NCBI RefSeq assembly: GCF_003958625.1 | Contig: NZ_RSEL01000014.1 | Span: 1-64,000 of the forward strand | Reading direction: 5' to 3' | Length of the DNA stretch: 64,000 nt | Source of the DNA: Tsuneonella rigui | Lineage (GTDB): Bacteria; Pseudomonadota; Alphaproteobacteria; Sphingomonadales; Sphingomonadaceae | Notes under the pieces: generated by a model | The model's database searches: none | The model's input: only the letters and a program-made list of their open reading frames with translations | What the model was told of the DNA's origin: nothing | Program-made: the position numbers and the translations under genes | Shown: one piece after another, positions 1-7,936 of the stretch | Position numbering within the stretch: the stretch's first letter is position 1 | Layout: every line of letters begins with the position of its first letter

Positions 1-167
1 GCCGGCGCGGCCTCACCCGGCTTGCCGACCAGGCGGCGACGCTTGACCTCGACCACCACCTTGTTGGTACGGCCGTGGCTGAAGGTCTGCTTGACCTCGC
101 CCGCGTCGACCGAGCGCTTCAGCCCCAGGGGCTTGCGTTCGCGCGGAGTGTCGTTGCTGTCGCTCAT
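1..167 (-). CDS. infB: Translation initiation factor IF-2, N-terminal fragment (cut by window edge)
   Basis: Only the first 55 codons are in the window. The protein opens with MSDSNDTPRERKPLGLKRS and continues with a VVEVKRRR stretch, the usual start of alphaproteobacterial IF-2 before its long low-complexity linker. IF-2 is the GTPase that brings fMet-tRNA to the 30S subunit; the GTPase domains lie outside the window. It is the last visible gene of the rimP-nusA-ylxR-infB operon, which is the standard order and supports the call. The 22-bp gap to ylxR suggests cotranscription. Confidence 0.9.
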   Translation of the reverse strand, partial: MSDSNDTPRERKPLGLKRSVDAGEVKQTFSHGRTNKVVVEVKRRRLVGKPGEAAP

Positions 168-189
168 AAAACTCGTCTTCGTCCTTCGA

Positions 190-909
190 TCAATCGTCCA
201 GCGCAGCGGGCGATGCCCCGCTGCCAGTCGCAACCGCAGCTTGCGGCCCTGTGAAATGCATCAGGCGCGAGAGCGCGAGAGACACCCGCGCGGCTGCGGC
301 CGGATTGGCCAGCGCCATGTGGACGACGTTGTCGCGGCCCATTGCCACAGACAAAGCCGCCCGGTCCAGTGGCAAGACCACCCCGGTCTCGCCCGATCCT
401 TCCGCCTCGCGGCCGACCCGCCAGGCCTGGTCGAGCTTGCGGTTGCCGTCGTCGCTGGCGTCGGATGCGTGGAGCAGCAGCTCCACCGCCCCGCCGCGCG
501 CATGCTCGGCGATCCGCTCGCTCCCCAAGATAAGGTGCCCCGCGCGCATTTCGAGGCCGAGCCGGTCGAGCAGCGCGCGGGTGAGCCCGTCCTCGATGCG
601 CTGCGGCAGATCCTCAGGGATCGTCAGCGCCGCGCCTTTGAAGGCGCGCGCGAGCGCGCCCTTGAGCTTGCCTTTCGCCAGCGCGGTTTCCAGCTCGGCG
701 CGCGAGACTCCGAGCCACGCACCGCGGCCGGGAGCCTTGGCGTGGATATCGGGCAGCACCAGTCCGTCGGGCGAAATCGCCAGCCGCACGAGCTCACCAC
801 GCGCGCCATGCTCCCCCGAGAGGATGCATTTGCGCTCCGGCTCGGACTTCCGGGCCGGACGCGCTTCAGCGATGTCGGAGCTTACGCGCTCATTGTTCGG
901 AGTCCGCAT
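190..909 (-). CDS. ylxR: YlxR-type RNA-binding protein (DUF448) with L7Ae-like C-terminal domain
   Basis: The protein has 239 residues. The N-terminal part (about 25-100) carries the DUF448/YlxR signature: an RKCILSG opening, then GRGAWLGVSR and a run of basic residues. The C-terminal part (about 110-220) looks like the L7Ae-type fold often fused to YlxR in alphaproteobacteria (GHLILGSERI, GRDNVVHMAL). YlxR proteins bind RNA, and one Gram-positive member modulates RNase P; the role here is unproven. The start lies inside the end of nusA (20-bp overlap), which implies translational coupling. The final 20 residues are low-complexity Ala/Gly/Ser. Confidence 0.85.
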   Translation of the reverse strand: MRTPNNERVSSDIAEARPARKSEPERKCILSGEHGARGELVRLAISPDGLVLPDIHAKAPGRGAWLGVSRAELETALAKGKLKGALARAFKGAALTIPEDLPQRIEDGLTRALLDRLGLEMRAGHLILGSERIAEHARGGAVELLLHASDASDDGNRKLDQAWRVGREAEGSGETGVVLPLDRAALSVAMGRDNVVHMALANPAAAARVSLALSRLMHFTGPQAAVATGSGASPAALDD

Positions 910-2542
910 TCACGGCCTCCTCGGTCGAGGCATCCGCCTCGTCTTCGAACCAGTGCGCGCGGGCGGCCATGATGATCTCGTTGCCCTGCTCTTCGGTCAG
1001 GCCGTACTCGCCCAGCACGCCGCCCTTGTCCTCGGGCCGCGCCTTGACCTGGTCGGCGCGCAGGCGCGGGCCTTCGGTCGGGGCGGTCTGGCGGCGGCGC
1101 GGGGCCTCGCGCTTCTTGGCGATCAGCTCGTCGGTCGCGAGATCGGCGAGATCGTCGAGCGTCTTGATGCCGCCCTTGCCGAGCGTGACCAGCATCGCTT
1201 CGGTGAGGTGCGGGATCTCCGCCAGCGCGTCCTCGACGCCCAGCGCGCGACGTTCCTCGCGGTAGGCGGCGTCGCGGCGCTCGAGCGCTTCGATCGCGCG
1301 GCTCTGCAGCTCTTCGGCCAGCTCCTCGTCGAAACCTTCGATAGTCGCGAGCTCGGACAAGTCGACGTAAGCGACCTCCTCCAGCTCGGCGAAGCCCTCG
1401 GCGACCAGCAGCTGCGACAGCGTCTCGTCGACGTCGAGCTCTTCCTCGAAAGTCTTCGAGCGTTCGGCGAATTCCTTGGTCCGCTTCTCGCTCGCCTCTT
1501 CCTCGGTCATGATATCGATCTGGTGGCCGGTGAGCTGGCTCGCCAGGCGCACGTTCTGGCCCCGGCGGCCGATCGCGAGGCTGAGCTGGTCGTCGGGCAC
1601 CACCACCTCGATCCGGCCGTCGTCCTCATCGAGCACGACGCGGCTGACGGTGGCGGGCTGGAGCGCATTGACCACGAAGGTCGCGGTGTCCTCGCTCCAC
1701 GGGATGATGTCGATCTTCTCGCCCTGCAGCTCCTGCACGACGGCCTGCACGCGGCTGCCCTTCATGCCGACGCACGCGCCGACCGGGTCGATGCTGCTGT
1801 CGCGGCTGATCACGCCGATCTTGGCGCGGCTGCCCGGATCGCGGGCGGCGGCCTGGATGGTGATCACGCCGTCGTAGATTTCGGGCACTTCCTGCGCGAA
1901 CAGCTTCTTCATGAACTCGGGGTGCGCGCGGCTGAGGAAGATCTGCGGACCGCGGTTGTTGCGCTCCACCTTGGTGATCAGCGCGCGGACACGCTCGCCG
2001 ACACGCGCGGCCTCGCGCGGGATCTGCTGGTCGCGGCGGATGACGCCCTCGGCGCGGCCGAGGTTGACGATCACGTGGCCGAACTCGACCGACTTGATCA
2101 CGCCGGTGATGATCTCGCCCGCGCGGTCCTGGAACTCCTCGAACTGGCGCTCGCGCTCCGCATCGCGGACCTTCTGGAAGATCACCTGCTTGGCGCTCTG
2201 CGCGTCGATGCGGCCGAGGTCGACCGGCGGCAGCGGATCGACGATGAAATCGCCCAGCTTGGCATCGGCCTGCAGCTTGGCAGCCTGCTCCAGGCTGACC
2301 TGCTTGAAGTAGTCCTCGACCTCCTCGACCACTTCGACGACGCGCCACAGGCGCAGGTCGCCGGTCATCGGGTCGAGCTTGGCGCGAATGTCGTTCTCGT
2401 TACCATAGCGGGCGCGGGCCGCCTTCTGGATCGCCTCTTCCATCGCCTCGATGACGATCGACTTGTCGATCATCTTCTCGGTGGCGACCGAGTTCGCGAT
2501 CGCGAGCAGCTCTGCCCGGTTGGCGGAAATGGAGGTGGCCAT
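890..2542 (-). CDS. nusA: Transcription termination/antitermination protein NusA
   Basis: The protein has 550 residues and full domain order: N-terminal RNA polymerase-binding domain (about 1-130), S1 domain (about 140-205, with GVIKSVEFGHVIVNLG), KH1 (GMKGSRVQAVVQEL), KH2 (AIGRRGQNVRLASQLTG), then two acidic helix-hairpin-helix-like repeats. NusA binds RNA polymerase and nascent RNA and controls pausing, rho-independent termination and antitermination. It sits 6 bp downstream of rimP and overlaps ylxR, as in the canonical operon. The start ATG follows a good GGAAGAGTAAGA-type region. Nothing is unusual about it. Confidence 0.97.
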   Translation of the reverse strand: MATSISANRAELLAIANSVATEKMIDKSIVIEAMEEAIQKAARARYGNENDIRAKLDPMTGDLRLWRVVEVVEEVEDYFKQVSLEQAAKLQADAKLGDFIVDPLPPVDLGRIDAQSAKQVIFQKVRDAERERQFEEFQDRAGEIITGVIKSVEFGHVIVNLGRAEGVIRRDQQIPREAARVGERVRALITKVERNNRGPQIFLSRAHPEFMKKLFAQEVPEIYDGVITIQAAARDPGSRAKIGVISRDSSIDPVGACVGMKGSRVQAVVQELQGEKIDIIPWSEDTATFVVNALQPATVSRVVLDEDDGRIEVVVPDDQLSLAIGRRGQNVRLASQLTGHQIDIMTEEEASEKRTKEFAERSKTFEEELDVDETLSQLLVAEGFAELEEVAYVDLSELATIEGFDEELAEELQSRAIEALERRDAAYREERRALGVEDALAEIPHLTEAMLVTLGKGGIKTLDDLADLATDELIAKKREAPRRRQTAPTEGPRLRADQVKARPEDKGGVLGEYGLTEEQGNEIIMAARAHWFEDEADASTEEAVNADSEQ

Positions 2543-2548
2543 CTGGTC

Positions 2549-3127
2549 TTACTCTTCCTCTGTTTCGAGAATTTCGTCGGCACCCCCCAGCACTTCTTCT
2601 TCAGCGCCAGTAGTGTCGATGGGTTTGGTCGCGGCGATCAGCGCGTCGGTGAGGACGAGCTGGGCCGTGTGGATCTGGTCCCGCGGGATGGTGACCTCGC
2701 CCGCCTTGCGGTCGGCGATGGTGACCCGGTCGCCATCGATGCCCTTGAGGTCGCCCTTGAGCACGCGCTGGCCGTCCCAGCCCTTGTCCATGACGATCCG
2801 CGCCTCGTGCCCCGCCCAGTCGGCGAAGTCCCTGGCGCGGGTCAGCGGCCGGTCGATCCCGGGACTGCTCACTTCGAGGTGATAGGCGCCGTCGATCAGC
2901 ACTTCGCCCGCTTCCTCGCGCGCGTCGATCGCGTCGCTGACCCGGCGCGAGAGCGCGGCGCACTGGTCGATGATCAGCTGCCCGGTGGCGGGATCCTCCG
3001 CCATGATCTGCAGCGCCTCGCCGCCGTCGCCGGCTTCCGACTGCATCATCTTGACCCGCACGAGCTCAAGCCCGAGCGCCTGCGCTTCGGGTTCGATCAG
3101 TTGGGTCAGGCGCGCGATATCGGCCAA
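2549..3127 (-). CDS. rimP: Ribosome maturation factor RimP
   Basis: RimP helps mature the 30S subunit. The conserved features are LGLELVRVKMM near the N-terminus, VSSPGIDRPLTRARDF in the middle and an SH3-like C-terminal domain ending in an acidic tail (EEEVLGGADEILETEEE). The frame is open to 3241, but the conserved sequence starts at ADIARLTQLIEPEA. A TTG at 3127 preceded by a purine-rich GAAAGA gives a 192-residue protein that fits the family; the upstream part is poorly conserved-looking and includes no ATG near the conserved block. First gene of the rimP-nusA-ylxR-infB operon. The exact start is uncertain. Confidence 0.88.
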   Translation of the reverse strand: MADIARLTQLIEPEAQALGLELVRVKMMQSEAGDGGEALQIMAEDPATGQLIIDQCAALSRRVSDAIDAREEAGEVLIDGAYHLEVSSPGIDRPLTRARDFADWAGHEARIVMDKGWDGQRVLKGDLKGIDGDRVTIADRKAGEVTIPRDQIHTAQLVLTDALIAATKPIDTTGAEEEVLGGADEILETEEE

Positions 3128-3333
3128 CGGGGTCTTTCGGTCGATGCAAGCGGGTTTGGTGCCGGCCCCTTGCGGCGCCAGCCCCTCAGTCTTGCGATGT
3201 GGGATTGCCGGCCAGATAGGCGGCGAAGTCAAACATTGCAATCGGAAAGAGGCCGCCTGCCCGATTGCGTTTTGCTGCTGACGGGCGCGGCGCGCACGCC
3301 TAATGCGCGGCGACCGAACCCCCGGGACCCTTC

Positions 3334-4662
3334 ATGTCACGCGACGACCGAACCTACCGCGCCCTGTGGCGCTGGCATTTCTGCGCCGGGCTGTTCGTCC
3401 TGCCGTTCATCATGGTTCTGTCGATCACCGGCTCGATCTACCTGTTCAAGCCGCAGATCGATCGATGGGAGGAGCGGGCGTTCGTCGATCTCGGCAGCGC
3501 GAACGCGGTTTCGGCGGACGCCCAGCTCGCCGCCGCGGCGGCGCGCAATCCAGGCTTGCGCTTCAACGGCTATCGCCTTCCCCGCCCCGAGGGCGATGCG
3601 GCGATGATCGCGTTCGCCATGCCGAACGGCGACGAGCGGCAGGTGTTCGTCTCGCCGCAGGGCAAGGTGCTCGGCGCCCTCGACCGGAACGAGCGGATTT
3701 CCGAAACCGTCGCGCGCATTCACGGCACCCTGCTACTCGGCGAATGGGGAGATCGGCTGGTCGAGTTGGCCGCGAGCTGGACGATCGTGATGATCCTGAC
3801 CGGGCTCTATATGTGGTGGCCGCGTCCGCTGCGCGCGGCGGGGACGCTGTGGCCGCGGCTGCACTTGCGGGGGCGCCCGCTGCTCAAGGATCTGCACCGC
3901 GTCGCCGGGTTCTGGATCGCCGGCCTCGTGCTGGTGATGCTGGCGAGCGGCCTCCCGTGGGCGGGTGCCTGGGGCAGCGCGTTCAAATGGGCGCGCGAGG
4001 AGCTGCACCTGATCGATGGGCCGCAGGACTGGACGATCGGGGTCGACGGCGGCCATGCCGGGCACCACGGGGCGATGCCCATGGCCCAGCCGCCTCACCC
4101 CGCACCGGCGCCCGGGATTCCGCTGGCCGCTTTCGTCGAGCGCGCGGCGGCCGAGCATATGGCGTTTCCCGTCACGGTGATCCCGCCGCACGGCACCGGG
4201 CGATTCGGTCCGCCCACCGGCAACGTCTGGACTGCCAAGTCGGACCCGCAGAACCGCCCTCTCGGACGGCAGGTGACGTTCGATCCGGTCACCGGCGGCG
4301 AAGTCGGCAGGAAGGGCTTTGCCGACCAGCACGTGATCGACCGGATCGTGAATACCGGGGTCGCCTGGCACGAAGGTCAGCTGTTTGGTTGGGCGAACCA
4401 GCTTATCGGCGTGCTGACCGCGCTGACACTCATCGGCATCAGCCTCGCCGGCGTATGGATGTGGCTGAAGCGGCGTCCCCAAGGCGCCTGGGGAGCGCCT
4501 GTTCGGACGGGTCGAGCGCTTCCCCGGTGGACCATGGCGGCCGCGGTCGCCCTGGCATTGCTCCTGCCTCTGTTCGGTTTGTCACTCCTTCTGGTGGTCG
4601 CGGTAGAAAGCCTTGTCCGTCTCAGAGGTCGGCATGAGGTTTCACCGCAACTGACGTCCTGA
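3334..4662 (+). CDS. PepSY-associated transmembrane protein
   Basis: A 442-residue inner-membrane protein of the PepSY_TM (iron-regulated membrane protein) family. Visible are a first membrane segment (about 15-38, ending SITGSIYLFKPQID), a periplasmic PepSY-like region, a second and third segment around 145-165 and 190-215 (TIVMILTGLYMWWPR, a family hallmark), and C-terminal segments near 360-385 and 405-430. A His/Met/Pro-rich stretch (HAGHHGAMPMAQPPHP) lies at about 233-248 and could bind metal. Family members are often linked to ferric siderophore uptake and may reduce the imported complex. It is divergent from rimP and convergent with pspF, so context gives no partner. Confidence 0.85.
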   Translation: MSRDDRTYRALWRWHFCAGLFVLPFIMVLSITGSIYLFKPQIDRWEERAFVDLGSANAVSADAQLAAAAARNPGLRFNGYRLPRPEGDAAMIAFAMPNGDERQVFVSPQGKVLGALDRNERISETVARIHGTLLLGEWGDRLVELAASWTIVMILTGLYMWWPRPLRAAGTLWPRLHLRGRPLLKDLHRVAGFWIAGLVLVMLASGLPWAGAWGSAFKWAREELHLIDGPQDWTIGVDGGHAGHHGAMPMAQPPHPAPAPGIPLAAFVERAAAEHMAFPVTVIPPHGTGRFGPPTGNVWTAKSDPQNRPLGRQVTFDPVTGGEVGRKGFADQHVIDRIVNTGVAWHEGQLFGWANQLIGVLTALTLIGISLAGVWMWLKRRPQGAWGAPVRTGRALPRWTMAAAVALALLLPLFGLSLLLVVAVESLVRLRGRHEVSPQLTS

Positions 4663-4688
4663 GGAGCCCCCTTACTAGCCTTCTGGCG

Positions 4689-5714
4689 TCACTCGCTTTC
4701 GCCGAGCCCGTGCTTCTTGATGCAATGGCGCAGCTGGTCGTAGGACAATCCCAACGCCTTCGCCGTCTGGCGCTGGTTCCAACGGTTGCGGCCCAGCGCG
4801 TGCTCGACGATCGCGCGTTCATGCGCCTCGACCGCTGCGCGCAAATCGCCGATCTGGTCGTAGTCGGGTGCCGTCGGAGCGGCTTCGGAAGCAGGTTGAA
4901 CCTTTTGTGCGCCGGGCTGAGGCGCCGCTGCAGCAGGTTTCCACGGGCTTTCGAACGGGTCGAACACCACGTGACCGATCGCGCTCTTGGAATCGCCCCA
5001 GCGGTAAACCGCGCGCTCGATCACGTTCCTGAGCTCGCGTACATTGCCCGGCCACGGGTGATTTTCGAGCCGCTCGCGGACGTGGTCGGCGAACCCGGGC
5101 CACTCCTCCCAGCGCAATTCGCTGGCCATGCGGCGGCCGAAAAACTCCGCCAGAACAACGATATCGCCCTCGCGCACCCGCAGCGGCGGCAGGGTGATGA
5201 CCTCGAAACTGAGCCGGTCGAGCAGGTCGGCGCGGAAGGTCCCCCGCTCCGCCAGCGTCGGCAAATCCTCATTGGTCGCGGCGACGATCCGCACGTCCAC
5301 CTTGATCGGCCGGTTGGAGCCAATCCGCGCGACCTCGCCATACTCCACCGCCCGCAGCAGCCGTTCCTGCGCCTGCATGCTAAGTGTCGCTAATTCATCG
5401 AGAAATAGCGTCCCGCGATCCGCTTCCTCGAACCGCCCCGCACGCGATCGGGTGGCGCCGGTGAAGGCGCCCGCCTCGTGACCGAACAACTCGGCCTCGA
5501 TCAGCGTTTCGGGTAGCGCCGCGCAGTTCATCGTCACCAGCGGTTCGTCCCACCGGCTCGACAGGCGATGGAGGCGCTCGGCGATCAGTTCCTTGCCCGT
5601 GCCGCGCTCGCCCACCACGAGGACCGGACGGTTCATGATCGCGGCCGAACTCGCGCGCTCGACTGCGTCGAGAAACGCGCCCGATTGGCCGATAAACTGG
5701 CTTTCCCGCTCCAC
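4689..5714 (-). CDS. pspF: PspF, sigma-54 enhancer-binding activator of the psp operon
   Basis: The protein is 341 residues from the GTG at 5714. It lacks a receiver domain, as PspF does, and starts directly with the AAA+ domain: Walker A GERGTGKE at about 35-42, the sigma-54 contact loop GAFTGA at about 82-87, Walker B GTLFLDE at about 101-107, and a C-terminal Fis-type helix-turn-helix (QTAKALGLSYDQLRH). It drives sigma-54 RNA polymerase at the psp promoter and is held back by PspA in known systems. The frame also permits a TTG start at 5750; the GTG aligns with the known PspF N-terminus. It is divergent from the psp operon. Confidence 0.93.
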   Translation of the reverse strand: MERESQFIGQSGAFLDAVERASSAAIMNRPVLVVGERGTGKELIAERLHRLSSRWDEPLVTMNCAALPETLIEAELFGHEAGAFTGATRSRAGRFEEADRGTLFLDELATLSMQAQERLLRAVEYGEVARIGSNRPIKVDVRIVAATNEDLPTLAERGTFRADLLDRLSFEVITLPPLRVREGDIVVLAEFFGRRMASELRWEEWPGFADHVRERLENHPWPGNVRELRNVIERAVYRWGDSKSAIGHVVFDPFESPWKPAAAAPQPGAQKVQPASEAAPTAPDYDQIGDLRAAVEAHERAIVEHALGRNRWNQRQTAKALGLSYDQLRHCIKKHGLGESE

Positions 5715-5802
5715 ACCCAACCTATAGCGGATTTTCCCATTTGTCGGCAAACGAAACCATCATGCTGTTCGTCGAAAACCCTCCGCTATCCGTAAATGCA
5801 AA

Positions 5803-5820
5803 TTGGCACGTCCCTTGCTG
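5803..5820 (+). promoter_or_regulatory. Sigma-54 (-24/-12) promoter of the psp operon
   Basis: TTGGCACGTCCCTTGCTG matches the sigma-54 consensus (TGGCACG, four bases, TTGCW) at every strongly conserved position. It lies about 37 bp upstream of the first operon gene and downstream of the divergent pspF start, where a PspF-controlled promoter is expected. The 5715-5802 stretch between it and pspF is where PspF upstream activating sites should lie; I could not define them by eye. Confidence 0.9.
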
Positions 5821-5856
5821 ATAGGTGAACATCGTATCACTGGGAGCACCCCGACA

Positions 5857-6009
5857 ATGTTCGACCGCCGTTTCCTGCAGACCCGCCTTGGCCAAGCCGC
5901 GACCGCCAGTGTCGCCGCGATGGCCCTGTTCGTGGCGCTCAGCAGCCAGCTTCAGGCGACTCCCGCCTACGCGGCGGTCCCCGTCTTCCACGCGGTGGAG
6001 CTGGCGTGA
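5857..6009 (+). CDS. Small secreted or membrane-anchored protein leading the psp operon
   Basis: A 50-residue ORF begins at an ATG preceded by GGGAG about 10 bases upstream and about 37 bp after the sigma-54 promoter. It has a positively charged N-terminus (MFDRRFLQTRLGQ), a hydrophobic stretch at about 16-33 and an Ala-rich ATPAYAA site that looks like signal peptidase cleavage, leaving only a short tail (VPVFHAVELA). Its stop overlaps the next start in a GTGA, so it is coupled to pspA. I do not recognise a family. It may be a real small envelope protein or a leader ORF that couples translation. Confidence 0.6.
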   Translation: MFDRRFLQTRLGQAATASVAAMALFVALSSQLQATPAYAAVPVFHAVELA

Positions 6010-6923
6010 ACAAGCCGACCTCCGACGATCCGTTCGACCCCCTAGGGCCGGAGCGCGATATCCCGTCTCGCGGATACCAGTCCCACCGCGACGACAGCGC
6101 TCCGGCCCGTCCTTCCCGGATGAGCCGGATCGAAGAGGAAGTCGAACGCCTGCGCCGCAGCCCTACCCCCACCCAGTCCCCGTCCTCACAGCGGGACATC
6201 GCCAATTACGGAGTCGCCTTCATGGGTATCTTCAGCCGCACCCGGGACATCATCGCGGCCAACTTCAACGACATGCTCGACAAGGCCGATGACCCGACCA
6301 AGATGATCCGCATGATCATCCTCGAGATGGAGGAGACCTTGGTCGAAGTGCGCGCGAGCGCAGCGCGCACGATCGCCGACCAGAAGGAAATGCACCGCCA
6401 CACCATCAAGCTCGAGCGGCTGCAAGCCGATTGGGCGGAGAAGGCGCAGCTCGCGCTGAGCAAGGACCGCGAGGACCTCGCCCGTGCCGCGCTGATGGAG
6501 AAGAAGAAGGCCGGCGACATGGCCGACCAGCTCAAGACCGAGATCGCCGTGCTCGACGATGCCCTGCGCGCGTACGAGCAGGACATCGAGAAACTGCAGG
6601 TCCGCCTGCGCGAAGCGCGCAGCCGCCAGACGGCGATCGCCGCTCGTCTCGAAAGCGCGGAGAACCGCGTCAAGCTGCGCAGCCTGATGACCAACGAGCG
6701 GGTGGACGACGCCCTCTCGCGGTTCGACCAGCTCGAACGCCGGGTCGATTACGCCGAAGGCCGCGCCGACGCGCTGTCGATCGCCGACGGCACTGGCAAG
6801 CCGAGCCTGTCGGACGAAATCGCCGCGCTCGCGGGCCAGGACCAGATCGACGACGAACTTGCAGAAATGAAGCGCGCGCTCGGGATGACCGACGACGAGC
6901 AAGACCAGGGTAAGGAGGCCTAA
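6006..6923 (+). CDS. pspA: Phage shock protein PspA, with a predicted 72-residue N-terminal extension
   Basis: PspA/IM30 is the membrane-binding coiled-coil effector of the psp response and the negative regulator of PspF. The classic protein begins at the Met at 6222 (MGIFSRTRDIIAANFND) and runs as an all-helical coiled coil, 233 residues. The frame is open upstream to a GTG at 6006 that overlaps the preceding gene in a GTGA, giving 305 residues. The extra part is polar, Pro/Ser/Arg-rich, with a short helix (MSRIEEEVERLRR), and its codons are GC-rich at position three like a real gene. The internal ATG has its own GGAG at a good distance. Either start, or both, may be used. Confidence 0.9.
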   Translation: MNKPTSDDPFDPLGPERDIPSRGYQSHRDDSAPARPSRMSRIEEEVERLRRSPTPTQSPSSQRDIANYGVAFMGIFSRTRDIIAANFNDMLDKADDPTKMIRMIILEMEETLVEVRASAARTIADQKEMHRHTIKLERLQADWAEKAQLALSKDREDLARAALMEKKKAGDMADQLKTEIAVLDDALRAYEQDIEKLQVRLREARSRQTAIAARLESAENRVKLRSLMTNERVDDALSRFDQLERRVDYAEGRADALSIADGTGKPSLSDEIAALAGQDQIDDELAEMKRALGMTDDEQDQGKEA

Positions 6924-6926
6924 TTC

Positions 6927-7223
6927 GTGGAGGACGTAGTTCCCGTACTCGCAGTGCTGCTGGGGTTGCCCTGGATCATCATGCACTACATCACCAAGTG
7001 GAAGACCGCGGCGACCATCACCACCGACGACGAAGCCTTGCTGGAGGAGCTGTACAGCCTCGCCAAGCGGCTCGACGAGCGGATGGACACCGTCGAGCGG
7101 CTGGTCGCCAGCGACAATCCCGAATTCAAGCCCGCCCGGCTGATCGCCGACCGCGAGGAAGACAACGCGCCGCTGCGCGAGCTCGACCGCCTGCTCGCCG
7201 GGAAAAAGGGAGTCCGCTCGTGA
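6927..7223 (+). CDS. pspB: Phage shock protein PspB
   Basis: The protein has 98 residues with an N-terminal membrane segment (VVPVLAVLLGLPWIIMHYI) and a charged helical part with leucine-zipper character (LAKRLDERMDTVERLVASDNPEF), as in PspB. PspB works with PspC at the inner membrane to sense stress and release PspF from PspA. The start is GTG, preceded by a strong TAAGGAGG. It lies 3 bp after pspA and overlaps pspC in a GTGA. It is somewhat longer than E. coli PspB (about 74 residues), with a charged C-terminal tail. Confidence 0.9.
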   Translation: MEDVVPVLAVLLGLPWIIMHYITKWKTAATITTDDEALLEELYSLAKRLDERMDTVERLVASDNPEFKPARLIADREEDNAPLRELDRLLAGKKGVRS

Positions 7224-7597
7224 ATAGCCCCCGCACCACGCTTTACCGCGACAAGCACAATGCCAAGCTGATGGGCGTCTGCGCGGGGATCGCCGACTAC
7301 ACGGGCGTCAATGTCCTGTGGGTGCGGCTGGCGTTCCTGCTGCTGCTGGTGACGGTCGCCCCGATCCTGCTGCCCGGGTACTTCATCGCCGGCATGTTGC
7401 TGAACAAGAAGCCGCCCCACCTGTACGTCGATGCCGACGAGCAGCGGTACTGGCAGCGCGTGCGGCAGAGCCCGAAGCGCACGGCGCGCGAGATCCGCGG
7501 CAAGTTCCGCGACATCGACCGCCGCCTGGCCGAAGTCGAGACTTACTACGTCACCAGCAATCCGCGCCTGTCGGCCGAAATCGAACGGCTGCGCTGA
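7220..7597 (+). CDS. pspC: Phage shock protein PspC
   Basis: The protein has 125 residues from a GTG that overlaps the pspB stop. It opens with the PspC domain (LYRDKHNAKLMGVCAGIADY, then VLWVRLAFLLLLV, a membrane segment) and PspC's usual second hydrophobic stretch (LPGYFIAGMLL). The cytoplasmic or periplasmic tail holds IDRRLAEVETYYVTSNPRL followed by SAEIERLR. This tail motif recurs in the next genes. PspC is the integral-membrane stress sensor that recruits PspA. Context (pspA-pspB-pspC) fixes the call. Confidence 0.93.
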   Translation: MNSPRTTLYRDKHNAKLMGVCAGIADYTGVNVLWVRLAFLLLLVTVAPILLPGYFIAGMLLNKKPPHLYVDADEQRYWQRVRQSPKRTAREIRGKFRDIDRRLAEVETYYVTSNPRLSAEIERLR

Positions 7598-7621
7598 GCG
7601 GCTTCCGAGGGAGAATATCGA

Positions 7622-7936
7622 ATGGCAGATTTGACGGGACTGGTGGCGGTGATGGCGCCTTTCCTGATGGTGTTCGGCATCGTCTGGGTGAGGTCGCGCA
7701 GCAAGCTCGAAGAAAAGCGTCTCGCAGCTACGGCCGAGCGGAGCGCGGAAAAGGCAGCACAGTACGCCGCCTCGAACCAGGAGCTCGAAGACCGCATCCG
7801 TGTGCTTGAACGCATCGTCACCGATCGCGGCTACGACGTCGCTACTCAAATCGAGGCGCTGCGCGATCAGCGCCGAGTCGACGAAATGGATAGCGGAGTG
7901 TCGCTCGACAGCCTGCGCACCAAGGAGCGCATCTGA
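7622..7936 (+). CDS. Small membrane protein with PspB/PspC-like coiled-coil motif (psp operon member 1)
   Basis: A 104-residue protein with one N-terminal membrane segment (about 5-24, VAVMAPFLMVFGIVWV), a charged helix, then LEDRIRVLERIVTDRGYD and QIEALRDQ. This matches the PspC tail and the PspB zipper in pattern: two basic-acidic turns, LERIVTD, about ten residues, EALRD. A GAGGGAG Shine-Dalgarno precedes the ATG. The ATG of the next gene overlaps its stop (TGATG). No named family is recognised with certainty; it is best described as PspB-like. A role in the psp envelope response is inferred from operon position and the shared motif. Confidence 0.8.
   Translation: MADLTGLVAVMAPFLMVFGIVWVRSRSKLEEKRLAATAERSAEKAAQYAASNQELEDRIRVLERIVTDRGYDVATQIEALRDQRRVDEMDSGVSLDSLRTKERI

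Noticed and set aside
251-3607. A 1118-codon open frame on the plus strand across 251-3607
   Set aside because: It is antisense to ylxR, nusA and rimP, whose products have complete, known domains. High GC removes stops from the opposite strand, and the translation is Arg/Ala/Leu-rich with no recognisable domain.
5714-5750. Longer pspF from the TTG at 5750
   Set aside because: The additional 12 residues have no counterpart in PspF; the GTG at 5714 aligns with the known N-terminus, so I prefer it. Not certain.
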